Below, in pieces: positions 1 through 9,251 of a stretch of 64,000 nucleotides of DNA. Below the pieces are notes generated by a model. It had not been told where the DNA came from, did no database searches, and worked only from the letters and a program-made list of their open reading frames with translations. Position numbers and translations under genes: made by a program. The DNA lies in assembly GCF_023898315.1 (NCBI RefSeq), contig NC_064616.1, forward strand, positions 708,131,389-708,195,388, in the 5' to 3' direction. This stretch comes from Schistocerca nitens. Its lineage: Eukaryota; Arthropoda; Insecta; Orthoptera; Acrididae. Position 1 is the stretch's first letter, and every line of letters starts with the position of its first letter.

Positions 1-460
1 TGACCCAAGGATTTCTATTAGCCCTCGTCTTTTTACCTACTTGATCCTCTGCTACCTTTACTATTTCATCTCTCAAAGCTACCCATTGTTCTTCTACCGT
101 ATCTCTTTGCCCCATTCTTGTCAATCGTTCCCTAATGCTCTCCCTGGAACTCTGTACAACCTCTGGTTCTGTCAGTTTATCCAGGTCCCATCTTCTCAAA
201 TTCCCGCCTTTTTGCAGTTTCTTTAGTTTTAATCTACCGTTCATAACCAATAGATAGTGGTCAGAGTCCACATCTGCCCCTGGAAATGTCTTACAATTTA
301 AAACCTGGTTCCTAAATCTCTGTCTGACCATTATATAATCTATTTGAAACCTGTCAGTATCTACAGACTTCTTCTATGTACACAACCTTCTTTCATGATT
401 CTTGAACTAAGTGTTAGCTATGATTGAGTTATGCTATGTGCAAAAATCTAACTGTGTAAC
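1..460 (-). pseudogene. RTE/CFDP2-like LINE fragment, endonuclease end
   Basis: Minus-strand translation gives the C-terminal part of an apurinic-type endonuclease from a non-LTR retrotransposon. Visible motifs are DRFQIDYIMVRQRFRNQV, then DVDSDHYLLVMNGRLK, where SDH is the catalytic Asp-His pair, followed by a linker rich in basic residues. Upstream of this (370-460) the match continues as FKNHERRLCT but with in-frame stops and a short deletion near 365. It belongs to the family often annotated as craniofacial development protein 2-like in insect genomes. It is a dead fragment that continues past the left edge of the window; the reverse transcriptase half would lie outside. Confidence 0.75.
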
Positions 461-479
461 ATAAACGCTGATCAGAAAA

Positions 480-840
480 AACACTTATCTCGAAGAATCC
501 TCTTAAAGTACATTGTCAACAATAATTTAAGCTCCGTTTATGAAGAAACTTCGAAGTTCCTGCGTTTGGTTTTGACCCTACCCGAAACTACAGCCATCAG
601 TGAACGAAGCATGAGTGCTCTTAAACGAGTGAAGCATTATTCATTACGCCGCGAGAAGTTGAAAATGCACATCGAGTGAAGAATTATTTAAGGAATTCGA
701 TGCCCAACATCCGAGTGTCGTTTTTGAGCACGTTAGCCATAGAAAAGACTCTACCTGGTGAGCTATCTGGTGATCAGATCTTTGTAGACCGAGTTATAGA
801 CTTATTCATGGAAAGAAAAGACAGGCGATTTGCACTTGTG
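480..840 (+). pseudogene. hAT transposase C-terminal dimerisation remnant
   Basis: Around 565-670 one frame reads TLPETTAISERSMSALKRVK, the signature of the hAT family C-terminal dimerisation region (normally ATSERxFSALxxIK). A frameshift follows, and 727-850 reads LSTLAIEKTLPGELSGDQIF in another frame, matching the final helix of the same domain. Stops and frameshifts show it is inactive. The family is hAT; the particular clade (ZMYM-like or similar) cannot be fixed from so short a piece. A 33-bp scrap of the same sequence recurs on the other strand near 30900. Confidence 0.6.
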
Positions 841-914
841 TACAAGAAAATATAAGTGCTTCTTCTCTTGCTGCTGGGGTTCTACAAATTTGTCATCGTT
901 TCTTGAACAAGTTA

Positions 915-955
915 GTTTATTATTATTATTATTATTATTATTAGTGGTGGTGGTA

Positions 956-992
<37 letters not shown>

Positions 993-1003
993 CTGTTGTT
1001 GTT
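915..1003. repeat. Trinucleotide microsatellite
   Basis: A (TAT)n tract is followed by a GTG/GTA-rich tract and a (GTT)n tail. The strand-symmetric open frames over it (poly-Leu/Val, poly-Thr) are low-complexity artefacts, not genes. Confidence 0.95.
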
Positions 1004-1144
1004 TTATTTGATGCATTTTGTTTCATTTGTTTAAATTATTGTTTATTGTACTATTTTGTCTCCCTGTAATAACTGCAGAGTCTCCCGAACCTTTACAACC
1101 ACACTATGCCACTGATAATAAAGACATATCTACAAGTCCTTATC

Positions 1145-1500
1145 CCACAAATGCTTAGGAGGAGGTGGCGGTCGTGCGACTGAGGTTAGTACAAGCGTCC
1201 TTTCTTTGGCGCCATTTTCTTAGATAAGCAGTAAAACCCCAAGTGAGCTTTGTTTACCGCCAAAATTCAAACTTGGCGCCAGTTCGTAGGAGGAAGTGGC
1301 GGTCAGGTGACTTAGGTTAGTGGAGGTAGTGGAATTTGAACTTCCCGCCATTTTCCTGGGGGAGGGGGGCGTTGCACATTCCCAGCAAAATTCAAACTCC
1401 CCGCCAAAATCCGCCATCTTGGATAATGGTACTTGTGTCATCAGCTGACGTCATGACCGCCATCCTGGATGACGTCATCGCCGCCATCTTGGATGACGGT
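1145..1500. repeat. GC-rich imperfect tandem repeat with YY1-like and CRE-like motifs
   Basis: Two diverged copies of a unit of about 133 bp, beginning GTGGCGGTC..TGA and each ending in CCGCCAAAATT-like sequence, lie at about 1152-1286 and 1287-1420. They are followed by repeated CCGCCATCTTGGAT, a good match to the YY1 site (AAGATGGCGG on the other strand), and two TGACGTCA palindromes (about 1447 and 1470), the CRE/ATF consensus. The arrangement resembles a promoter or regulatory repeat, but no transcript or ORF can be assigned. Confidence 0.55.
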
Positions 1501-2002
1501 ACTTCGGTGTGGTAGTGCTGTTGCTCCAATACTTATGTGCAGTATAATTACAATGATGTCAGCTAAGGAAAATATCCTAAATAGTATTACGTATCTGTAT
1601 AAAATACATGGTGACGAAATTCTGAAAGCCCGGGAAATGACAGTGATTGCTTAACATTGCAAACGTTTGTCAGTAACATAGAGAGAGAACAGCAGGAGCG
1701 GACGATGGAGACATATATTTTAATGTGCTAGAAGCACCTCCATTGTATGTCTTATGCACCGACTGCAACGTAAGCATCGTGAGGCACTCTCGTGATCGGA
1801 GAATTATCCTGTGTCGCTTTATCCACCTATTGACACAATTCTCTTCCTACACAACCACCTGTTCTGCAAGACATTCCCTGTGGCTTCATCCCTTCTTCAG
1901 TGACAGCTGCCTTTAATGGCTTGTATATGCCTCCTGGTTACCTTCAATGAAGGGGAGTGAGTTTATCCCTGAGGTAAGAGGCTAAAGCGAAACGCTTGTC
2001 AT
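1501..2002. other. Unassigned sequence
   Basis: No ORF longer than about 60 codons with recognisable content and no repeat recognised. Confidence 0.5.
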
Positions 2003-2003
2003 A

Positions 2004-3209
2004 TACAATGAAGCGCCAAAGAAATTGATATAGGCATGCGTATTTAAATACAGAGATAAGTAAATAGGCAGAATACGGCTTTGCGGTGGGCCACGCCTAT
2101 ATAAGATCACAAGTGGTTGGCGCAGTTGTTGGATCGGTTACTGCTACTAAAAAGGCAGGTTATCAAGTTTTAAGTGAGTTTGAACGTGGTGTTATAGTCG
2201 GCGCACGAGCGGTGGGCCACAGCATCAACGAGGTAGCGATGAAGTGGGGATTTTCCCGTACGACCATTTCACGAGGGTACTGTGAATATCAGGAATTCGG
2301 TAAAACATCAAATCTCCGACATCGCTGCGGCCGGAACAAGATTCTACAAGAACGGGACCAACGACGGCTGAAGAGAATCGTTCAACGTGACAGAAGTGCA
2401 CCCCTTCCGCAAATTGCTCTAGATTTCAATGCTGGGTCATTAACAAGTGTCAGCGTGCGAACCATTCAAGGAAACATCATCTATATGGGCACACTCGTGT
2501 ACCCTTGATGACAGCACGACAGAAAGCTTTACGCCCCGCCTGGGCCTGTCAACACCGACACTGGACTGTTGATGACTGGAAACATGTTGCCTGGTCGGAC
2601 GAGTATCGTTTCAAATTTTATCGAGCTGATGGACGTGTAGAGGTATGGAGACAACCTCATGTATCCACGGACCCTGCATGTTAGCAGGGGACTGTTCAAG
2701 CTGGTGAAGGCTCTGTAATGGTGTGGGACGTGTGCTGTTGAAGTGATATGGGACCCCTGATATGTCTAGATACGACTCTGACAGGTGACACGTGCGTAAG
2801 CATCCTGTCTGATCATCTGCGTCCATTCATGTCCATTGTGCATTCCGACGGTCTTGGGCAATTCCAGCAGGAGAATGAGACAACCTACACGTCCAGACTT
2901 GCTATAGAGTTCCTCCAGGAACACTCTTCTGAGTTCAAACACTTCCACTGGCCAACAAAGTCCCCAGACATGAACATTATTGAGCATATCTGGGATACCT
3001 TTCAACGTGATATTCAGCAGAGATCTCCAACCTCTCGTACTCTTACAGATTTGTGGACAGTCGTGCGGGATTCATGTTGTTATTTCCCTCCAGCACTACT
3101 TCAGACATTAGTCGAATCCATGCCTCGTCGCGTTGCGGCACTTCTGCGTGTTTGCGGGGACCTGCACGATATTAGGTGGGTGTAACAGTTTCTTTGGCTC
3201 TTCAGTGTA
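2004..3209 (+). mobile_element. Tc1-like transposon, inactive
   Basis: Imperfect terminal inverted repeats of about 24 bp, TACACTGAAGAGCCAAAG-type, lie at 2004-2027 and 3186-3209, each bounded by a TA dinucleotide as expected for Tc1/mariner. The plus strand carries a transposase: an N-terminal helix-turn-helix region (2160-2480, with LSEFERGVIVGARAVGHSIN) and the DDE core in shifted frames (WSDEYRF at about 2595, SPDMNIIEHIWD at about 2970). Frameshifts near 2500 and 2740, a stop near 2680, and replacement of the second catalytic Asp (expected QQDN, read QQEN near 2868) make it non-functional. Size, about 1.2 kb, is normal for the family. Confidence 0.85.
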
Positions 3210-3616
3210 TCTGGGAGCTATTGCCACAATCAGAAAGGACCGAAATTCTCGAAGTTCAGATAGAGTCAACTGTTGACCACAAATCTGCTAAATATATTTC
3301 GGAACATACGCTGAACTATATCGTATTTTCAGCTTTTGCTTGTCTTTTCCATTTTATTTTTTGTTTTCTTTCTTTTTTGGGGTAGCAAAGGGCTTTCTGA
3401 TCTTGTGATGGGTGGGCGGGAGGCGTTATCCTTGCGGTCACATCCTATTAAGTCTCTGTGTGCCAGGGAATGCCTCAGAAAAGCAGCAAGCCATCTTAGA
3501 TGTGATCTGATAACATGTGAGAATACGTATATTAGTTCATGGTAAACTTCAGAGTGTTGTGATCATATGACAGCAATTTGGTCTTATTGCGCTAAAACTG
3601 CCGCTTCCTTGGTCTA
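3210..3616. other. Unassigned sequence
   Basis: Short open frames with a T-rich stretch near 3350; nothing recognisable. Confidence 0.5.
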
Positions 3617-4564
3617 ACAAGGGAACTTCCCCATCGCACCCCCCTCAAATTTAGTTATAAGTTGGCACAGTGGATAGGCCTTGAAGAACTGAACACAGAT
3701 CGATCGAGAAAACAGGAAGAAGTTGTGTGGAACTATGAAAAAAATAAGCAAAATATACAAACTAAGTAGTCTATGCGCAAGATAGGCAACATTAAGGACA
3801 GCGTAAACTGAGGAGCGCCGTGGTCCCGTGGTTAGCGTGAGCAGCTACGGAACGAGAGGCCCTTGATTCGAGTCTTCCCTCTAGTTAAAAGTTTACTTTC
3901 TTTATTTTCGCAAAGTTATGATCTGTCCGTTCGTTGATTGACGTCTCTGTAATAAGTTTAGTGTCTGTGTTTTGCGACCGCACCGCAAAACCTTGCGATT
4001 AGTAGACGAAACGACGTGCCTCTCCAATATTCATTGACCTTGTTATTGAAGTCGCGAGCTATATTTGCTGGATTCGTATTGTCCACGGAATACATTTCAC
4101 ATATTTAATGCACTCTCGTCCAAAGTAGCGAACAGTCAACTGCGAGCCAGGGAGCCTCGTTAGCAGGAATACTCTCTCTTCCGTGCGCTGTAGTCGACTG
4201 ACGTCGTGTGTTTCGATGTTTGTGTAAGTGTAGCGTCCCCATAGGACGGACGGACGGACAGATAATAATTGTCTGAAAATAAAAGATTAAACTTGTCACT
4301 CGAGGTTAGACTTGAACCAACGACCTCACGATCCGCAGCTGCTCACGCTAACCACGGGACCACGGCGCTCCTGAGCTCAAATTATCCTTAATGTTGCCTA
4401 TATTGCGCATGGACTACTCAGTTTGTATATTTTGCTTTTTTTTCATAGTTCCAGACAACTTCTTCCTGTTTTCTCGATTGATCTGTGTTCAGTTTTTCAA
4501 GGCCTATCCACTGTGCCAACTTATAACTAAATCTGAGGGGGGTGCGATGGGGAGGTTCCCTTGT
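3617..4564. mobile_element. Foldback element with long inverted arms carrying tRNA-like sequence
   Basis: Two arms of about 315 bp are inverted copies of each other: 3617-3934 and 4251-4564. Both ends read ACAAGGGAAC in their own orientation. Inside each arm is a tRNA-like block (3812-3882 plus strand; 4300-4371 minus strand) with an A-box-like GTGGTTAGCGTGAGC and a B-box-like GGTTCAAGTC or GATTCGAGTC. The 315-bp centre has no transposase. A clear target duplication is not visible. I know the same sequence as an abundant locust repeat. It is most simply a non-autonomous DNA transposon of foldback/MITE type; the transposase that moves it is unknown. Confidence 0.8.
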
Positions 4565-4914
4565 AAGGATGTGTCAGTTCTGACAATTTTTTCGTGTGGG
4601 TGAAAGATTTTTCAGTCTAGCCGAGTTATCAAACCGCACTTAACTGCATATTTATTTATCGATATCTTTTTTGTCTTCTACAATCGATGCTTATACACCC
4701 GCATCGGAGTCGTGTTGGGTCGTATTCATGCTGCAGCGGACGTCCGCAAACGGAAACTCATAGTTTCGTAGGCTCCAGCAATCAAACTTGCGAATGACAT
4801 CACACTCCTCTTCACTGGATGTGATAATGATACTTGTGCTCACATTTACGCCGCCAGGGCATGTGAAAGAAAGTTAGCTGACGCCCAAAAAGAAGTTTTT
4901 TAAATGAAAATGTA
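4565..4914. other. Unassigned sequence
   Basis: No recognisable coding or repeat content. Confidence 0.5.
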
Positions 4915-6102
4915 TACACTATCTAATCAAAGTATCCGGACACCTATTAGTTGACATTAGTGTGGGGTGTGTCCACCGTGCGCCTTTATGACGGCTTGAA
5001 ATCTGCGCAGTTTCAATGAGGTATCTGAATGTCTACGGAGGAGTGGCAGCCCATTCCTCCTAAAGGCCTTAACCAGAGCAGGTAGTGATGTCGGATGCTG
5101 GGGTTTGGAGCGAAATCGCCGTTGTAACTCATCCCAAAGGTGTTCCCTTGGGTTTAGGTCGGAACTCTGGCGGGCCACTCCATTTCAGGAACGTAACTGC
5201 CCACAAACCACTGCCTCATAGGTACTTCTTATGACGGAGTACATTGTCATGCTGATACAATCAATCACCGTCTCCGAACAATTCCTCTACTGCTCGCAGT
5301 ATACATTGCTGTAAAATATGTTCATATCCTTCCGCACTTGATGTTTCCTTAAGCTCTAGAAGGTATCACATCCTTACCACGAGAAACACTCCCATACCGT
5401 AACACTATCTCCTCCGTACTTTACTGTTGGTACCACACATGATGGTAGGTAACGTCCTCCAGGAATTCGCCAAACCCAAAAGTTCCATCGCATTGCGCTG
5501 GGTATAGCGTGATTCATCACTCCAAACTATTCGTTTACAGTCATTCTATGTCCAACGGCGTTGCTCTTTACAGGACCTCAAGCGTCGCGTAGTACTGACT
5601 ATAGAAATGTGTAGTTTACGACGAGCTGCTCGACTGTGGTACCCCATTCTCTTTAACTCTCTACGAACAGTCTTTGTGCTAGCAGCGCTGCCGGGAGAAC
5701 TTTGGAACTCACCCGTGATTCTTTCCGCTGATTGTGATGCGATGTTTTACAACCACCCTCGACAATGATCGACAGTCTCTGTCCCTCAGTAATATGAGGT
5801 CTGCCTGCTCTTACTTTATCTGAGCTTGTTGCTTCTTGTTTCCACTTCACAATCACATCAGCAACAGTCAATTTTTGGGGATTTAGAAGGGTTGAAATAT
5901 CCCTGATGGATTTGTTACTGAAGTGACATCCTTTGACTAGTGAACGTTCGAAGTCACAGATCCCTACTGACCGATCCATTCTGCTGTTACTTCACTACTG
6001 ACAAAGCGACACTCCCCGCCTCTCTTTATAATGGTGCGTCATCCTCTTGTGACATCTTGCGGTCTATTCCACATTACCGGATACTTTTGATCAAATAGTG
6101 TA
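4915..6102 (-). mobile_element. Tc1-like transposon, inactive (TATCCGGACAC family)
   Basis: Terminal inverted repeats TACACTAT..TCAAA..TATCCGG lie at 4915-4943 and 6079-6102, bounded by TA. The minus strand carries a broken transposase. The N-terminal helix-turn-helix region is at 5653-5979 (DRSVGICDFERSLVKGCHFS, followed by GRPHITEGQR). The C-terminal end, with the final catalytic region degraded to LNPREHLWDELQRRF, is at 4957-5178. The middle part is frame-shifted with stops. It shares its ends with the element at 19684-20913, so the two are one family. Confidence 0.85.
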
Positions 6103-6117
6103 TGTTTTACTTTGTGT

Positions 6118-6309
6118 TCAAATGTGTGAAACCTTATGGGCCTTAACTGCTAAGGTCATCAGTCCCTAAGCTTACACAGTACTTAACTTAAATTATCCTA
6201 AGGACAAACACACACACCCATGCCGAGGGAGGACTCGAACCTCCGCCGGGACCAGCCGCACAGTCCCTGACTGCAGCGCCCTAGACTGGTCGGCTAATCC
6301 CGCGCGGTG
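6118..6309 (-). mobile_element. tRNA-derived SINE, family Q
   Basis: Read on the minus strand it begins with a tRNA-like head (A-box-like GGGATTAGCCGA, B-box AGGTTCGAGTCC at about 6225) and ends in a body with ACTGATGACCTTAGCAGTTA and a TTTGAAC terminus. An 11-bp direct repeat TTACTTTGTGT flanks it (6107-6117 and 6310-6320), which is the target duplication. It landed a few bases outside the end of the Tc1-like element at 4915-6102. Its body is related to but distinct from the SINEs elsewhere in the window. Confidence 0.85.
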
Positions 6310-6320
6310 TTACTTTGTGT

Positions 6321-7513
6321 CTACCAGTTTGCAGTACGCAAAAAAAAAAATCATTTGTTTTATTTAGTATACTTACTACGACGTTTACACTAATGACATA
6401 ACTACAGATTTCTGTGGCAAGCAGTGTAAAACCCTGGAAGGGACAGAAATTTGTAAAAAAGAAAAATCTACAAAGAAACAAGTAAGTATTTTTCAAACGA
6501 ATAATAGTATGTTTAACACCTACGAAGCAAGTCTAATCATTCGAAAAAGAGATCATACATCAGCTTGTCTTCAGCTTCATAATATGGCAACGCAGCGAAG
6601 CGATGTTTTATTTACTGTTATTTTCCTGTGAGGAGCGTCAGCCACTCGGTCATAACAGCGCACGAGAGCTAGAATGGAACTGATAGCAGTGACACCGAGC
6701 CAGCGAGCGGCGTTGTGGGCGGGCGTGGGTGGGACCCAGTTTCTTTCTGGCTTGTGAAATATGATCACTGGCGCTGCAACTCCTCGTTCCTGTACTGCAT
6801 GAGATAAACGACGGACGCAAAGAAAAGAAAAGATTTCAGACGTGGGAGTGCTCCACGGATCGATGCAGTTTCTTTTCCTACGTGAAATCTGAGACGTCAT
6901 CTTCGGATCAATAGAAGTGTTAACGTGTAGTTTCAAATGCTCTACCACACAAACATCAGATGTTGTAGAAAAGAGGAGGATACCACCCGCTTTGTTCGTG
7001 TAGACCGTAAACTATCTGCTTTCACCTTTGACAAGGCCAAGTTCGCGGGTGTGGGCGAACACTAAACCGAGGGCGCGTTTCGGATTGCACGTCAAACAGC
7101 GGGGCGCTGACCTGGGGCTTAGAGCTCAGGTCGCCCAAGTTTGCATTGGCTCGTTAATGCAATTTATTCCTCCTTCTCAGGTCGCTAATCAGTCTCAGCG
7201 GTTTCGCCTTTAACGTAATAAAGCCGCTGGCATTTCCGACTTTTATTTTTGCAATTTAACAATCACTCGACGCTTTTCGGAAAATAATTGAAAAGTGATG
7301 CTTGGTTTTAACGAGCTAATGCACCGTTTTGGTGTCTACACTCTAATAAAAACATGTCATGTTTACAGTTCTTTAGGTAGTGGCAAATGATAATTGTATT
7401 GCAATGAATTTTACGTAAAAATCGTATTTCTTTATCATGACGTGTGGAAGGAAAAGCGGTACGAGAGGAAACATAGGTGTTTGCCTCGTGGATGAATGCT
7501 TTCATACGGAATA
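6321..7513. other. Unassigned sequence
   Basis: Non-coding in appearance. The largest open frame (minus, 6577-6948) matches nothing I know. Around 6690-7200 the base composition is more GC-rich than its surroundings, possibly an unrecognised repeat. Confidence 0.45.
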
Positions 7514-8399
7514 TATGAGGACGTACTGAAAAGTGATGCTCCTGAATTTTTTAACGTGAAAACTCTTAAAACTCTTTAAATGAAACAAACGTTTTTACCA
7601 TTATGCAACTGTATTCTTCATGTCTGTATCTTTATTTCTCAACATAGTCACCCTGGCAACGAACACATTTCTCCCATTGACAGAAAAGTTTGTTGATGCC
7701 ATGGCTGTAGAATGTTTCACTTCGTTGACGGAGCCGCAGCCTCACCTCTGCTACCACAGTTTCATCGCCATCAAAGTGAAGTCCTCGAACTTGTTCCTTA
7801 AATTTTGGAAAGAGATGAAAGTGGGATGGAGTCAAGTCGGGACTGTATGACTGATGAGTGAACGCAAGTAGTCTGATTGTTGCAGATGTCGTAGCGCTCG
7901 CGTGCGGTATGGCATTGTCATTCTGAAGGAGAGGGTGCTCTATGCGGCCGGCCGCTGTGGCCGAGCGGTTCTAGGCGCTTCAGTCTAGAACCGCGCGACC
8001 GCTACGGTCGCAGGTTCGAATCCTGCCTCGGGCATGGATGTGTGTGACGTTCTTAGGTTAGTTAGGTTTAAATAGTTCTAATTTCTAGGGGACTGAGGAC
8101 CTCAGATGTTAAGTCCCATAGTGCTCAGAGCCATTTGAACCATTTGCTCCATGCGTGGACGATCTCTTCGAATTAGAAGCTCGATTGTAGCACGCTGTTT
8201 TCACGCACTGACATAATTGCGTTACACATCGCCATGTTACACACTATTTACTATTCGGAGCCCTCTAGAGGCAGAGAGCCGAAAATATGTATATATGAAG
8301 AATAGAGATGTAGAACGTAAGTAAAGCTTGTATATTTAAAAAGTTTTAACTGTTTTCACATAATGAATTTGAAGCATTAGTTTTCAGCACGCCCTCATA
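7514..8399 (-). mobile_element. Mariner element, internally deleted, split by a SINE
   Basis: Inverted ends TATGAGGRCGTRCTGAAAA lie at 7514-7535 and 8377-8399 with TA at each tip. The minus strand encodes the C-terminal mariner transposase: LLQNDNAIPHASATT (second catalytic Asp) and SPDLTPSHFHLFPKFKEQVR, in which the third catalytic Asp is replaced by His. The frame then runs to GDYVEK, the usual C-terminus, at about 7632. The N-terminal half is almost wholly missing (element 690 bp without the SINE against about 1.3 kb normally). A SINE sits inside at 7947-8144. Confidence 0.85.
7947..8144 (+). mobile_element. tRNA-derived SINE, family L (Leu/Ser-like head)
   Basis: Head: GTGGCCGAGCGGTTCTAGGC (A box) and GGTTCGAATCC (B box, about 8012), resembling a class II tRNA. 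Body: TTAGGTTAGTTAGGTTTAA through AGAGCCATTTGAACCATT. Target duplication TGCTCTATGCG / TGCTCCATGCG (7936-7946 and 8145-8155, one mismatch). It is inserted inside the mariner at 7514-8399 and is therefore younger. Confidence 0.95.
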
Positions 8400-8643
8400 G
8401 ACCTATTTTCGGCCTCCTAAATGTCATTCCAATAGAGACAAATAATAGCTTCTAGAGGCATATAAACAATGATTCCTCTCAAGCACAAATGTGAATGGAA
8501 TGAGAAAAAATTCAGCTGCAGTAATCTAGACTGTCACCTTACCCAACCATTCAAATTTAGAGTTGGCCTGGTTTTCTGAGATCATTGCATGGTAATGCTG
8601 GCATAGTGTCTGTGACCGTTCTATTTCCATTCCCCGTCCGTGA

Positions 8644-8857
8644 GCCCGCATCTCGTGGTCGTGCGGTAGCGTTCTCGCTTCCCACGCCCGGGTTCGATTC
8701 CCGGCGGGGTCAGGGATTTTCTCTGCCTCGTGATGGCTGGGTGTTGTGTGCTGTGCTTAGGTTAGTTAGGTTTAAGTAGTTCCAAGTTCTAGGGGACTGA
8801 TGACCATAGATGTTAAGTCCCATAGTGCTCAGAGCCATTTGAACCATTTTTTTTGAA
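8644..8857 (+). mobile_element. tRNA-derived SINE, family G (Gly-like head)
   Basis: The head at 8644-8712 resembles tRNA-Gly (TGCGGTAGCGTTCTCGCTTC, GGGTTCGATTCCC). The body from TTAGGTTAGTTAGGTTTAA to AGAGCCATTTGAACCATT is the same as in family L. A near-perfect CCGTCCGTGA repeat (ending 8643 and 8869) is the target duplication. The RNA polymerase III promoter would be internal. Confidence 0.93.
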
Positions 8858-8869
8858 CCCTGTCCGTGA

Positions 8870-9173
8870 TAAGTAAGTTCAAATTAACAGTTTCTGCTGT
8901 AAGATAATAATTATCAATAGTGGTGAGTGTATTTATTGCATAATTTTATTTAATTATTTTTCTGTTAACGCTGTAATAATTTTGCTTTCATACAGTTCAA
9001 AAATAAAAAATAATTACTCTCAGATTTTATGTCACAGCTTGTCCATAGTGTGGAAGCATTAAAATTTTCATCATCCATTACTTTTTATGCTACTGAGGAA
9101 CATTTTTGTGCACAATTCATAAAATTATAACATAAACAATTATATGCATATTTAGTTGTTGGTCTTATCGGGT
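8870..9173. other. AT-rich unassigned sequence
   Basis: AT-rich spacer between a SINE and the 3' end of the LINE; nothing recognised. Confidence 0.5.
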
Positions 9174-9251
9174 TCTACATCTACATCTACATTCATACTC
9201 CGCAAGCCACCCAACGGTGTGTGACGGAGGGCACTTTACGTGCCTCTGTCA

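Noticed and set aside
802..1069. Open frames of 74 and 79 codons on both strands
   Set aside because: They are translations of a trinucleotide microsatellite (poly-Thr/Asn and poly-Leu/Val).
6577..6948. 123-codon minus-strand ORF as a host gene
   Set aside because: No recognisable domain and no flanking support; left as unassigned.
7980..8040. Functional tRNA gene
   Set aside because: The A and B boxes belong to a SINE head with a standard body, 3' terminus and target duplication. The same applies to the heads at 8644, 37298, 37740, 44766 and others.
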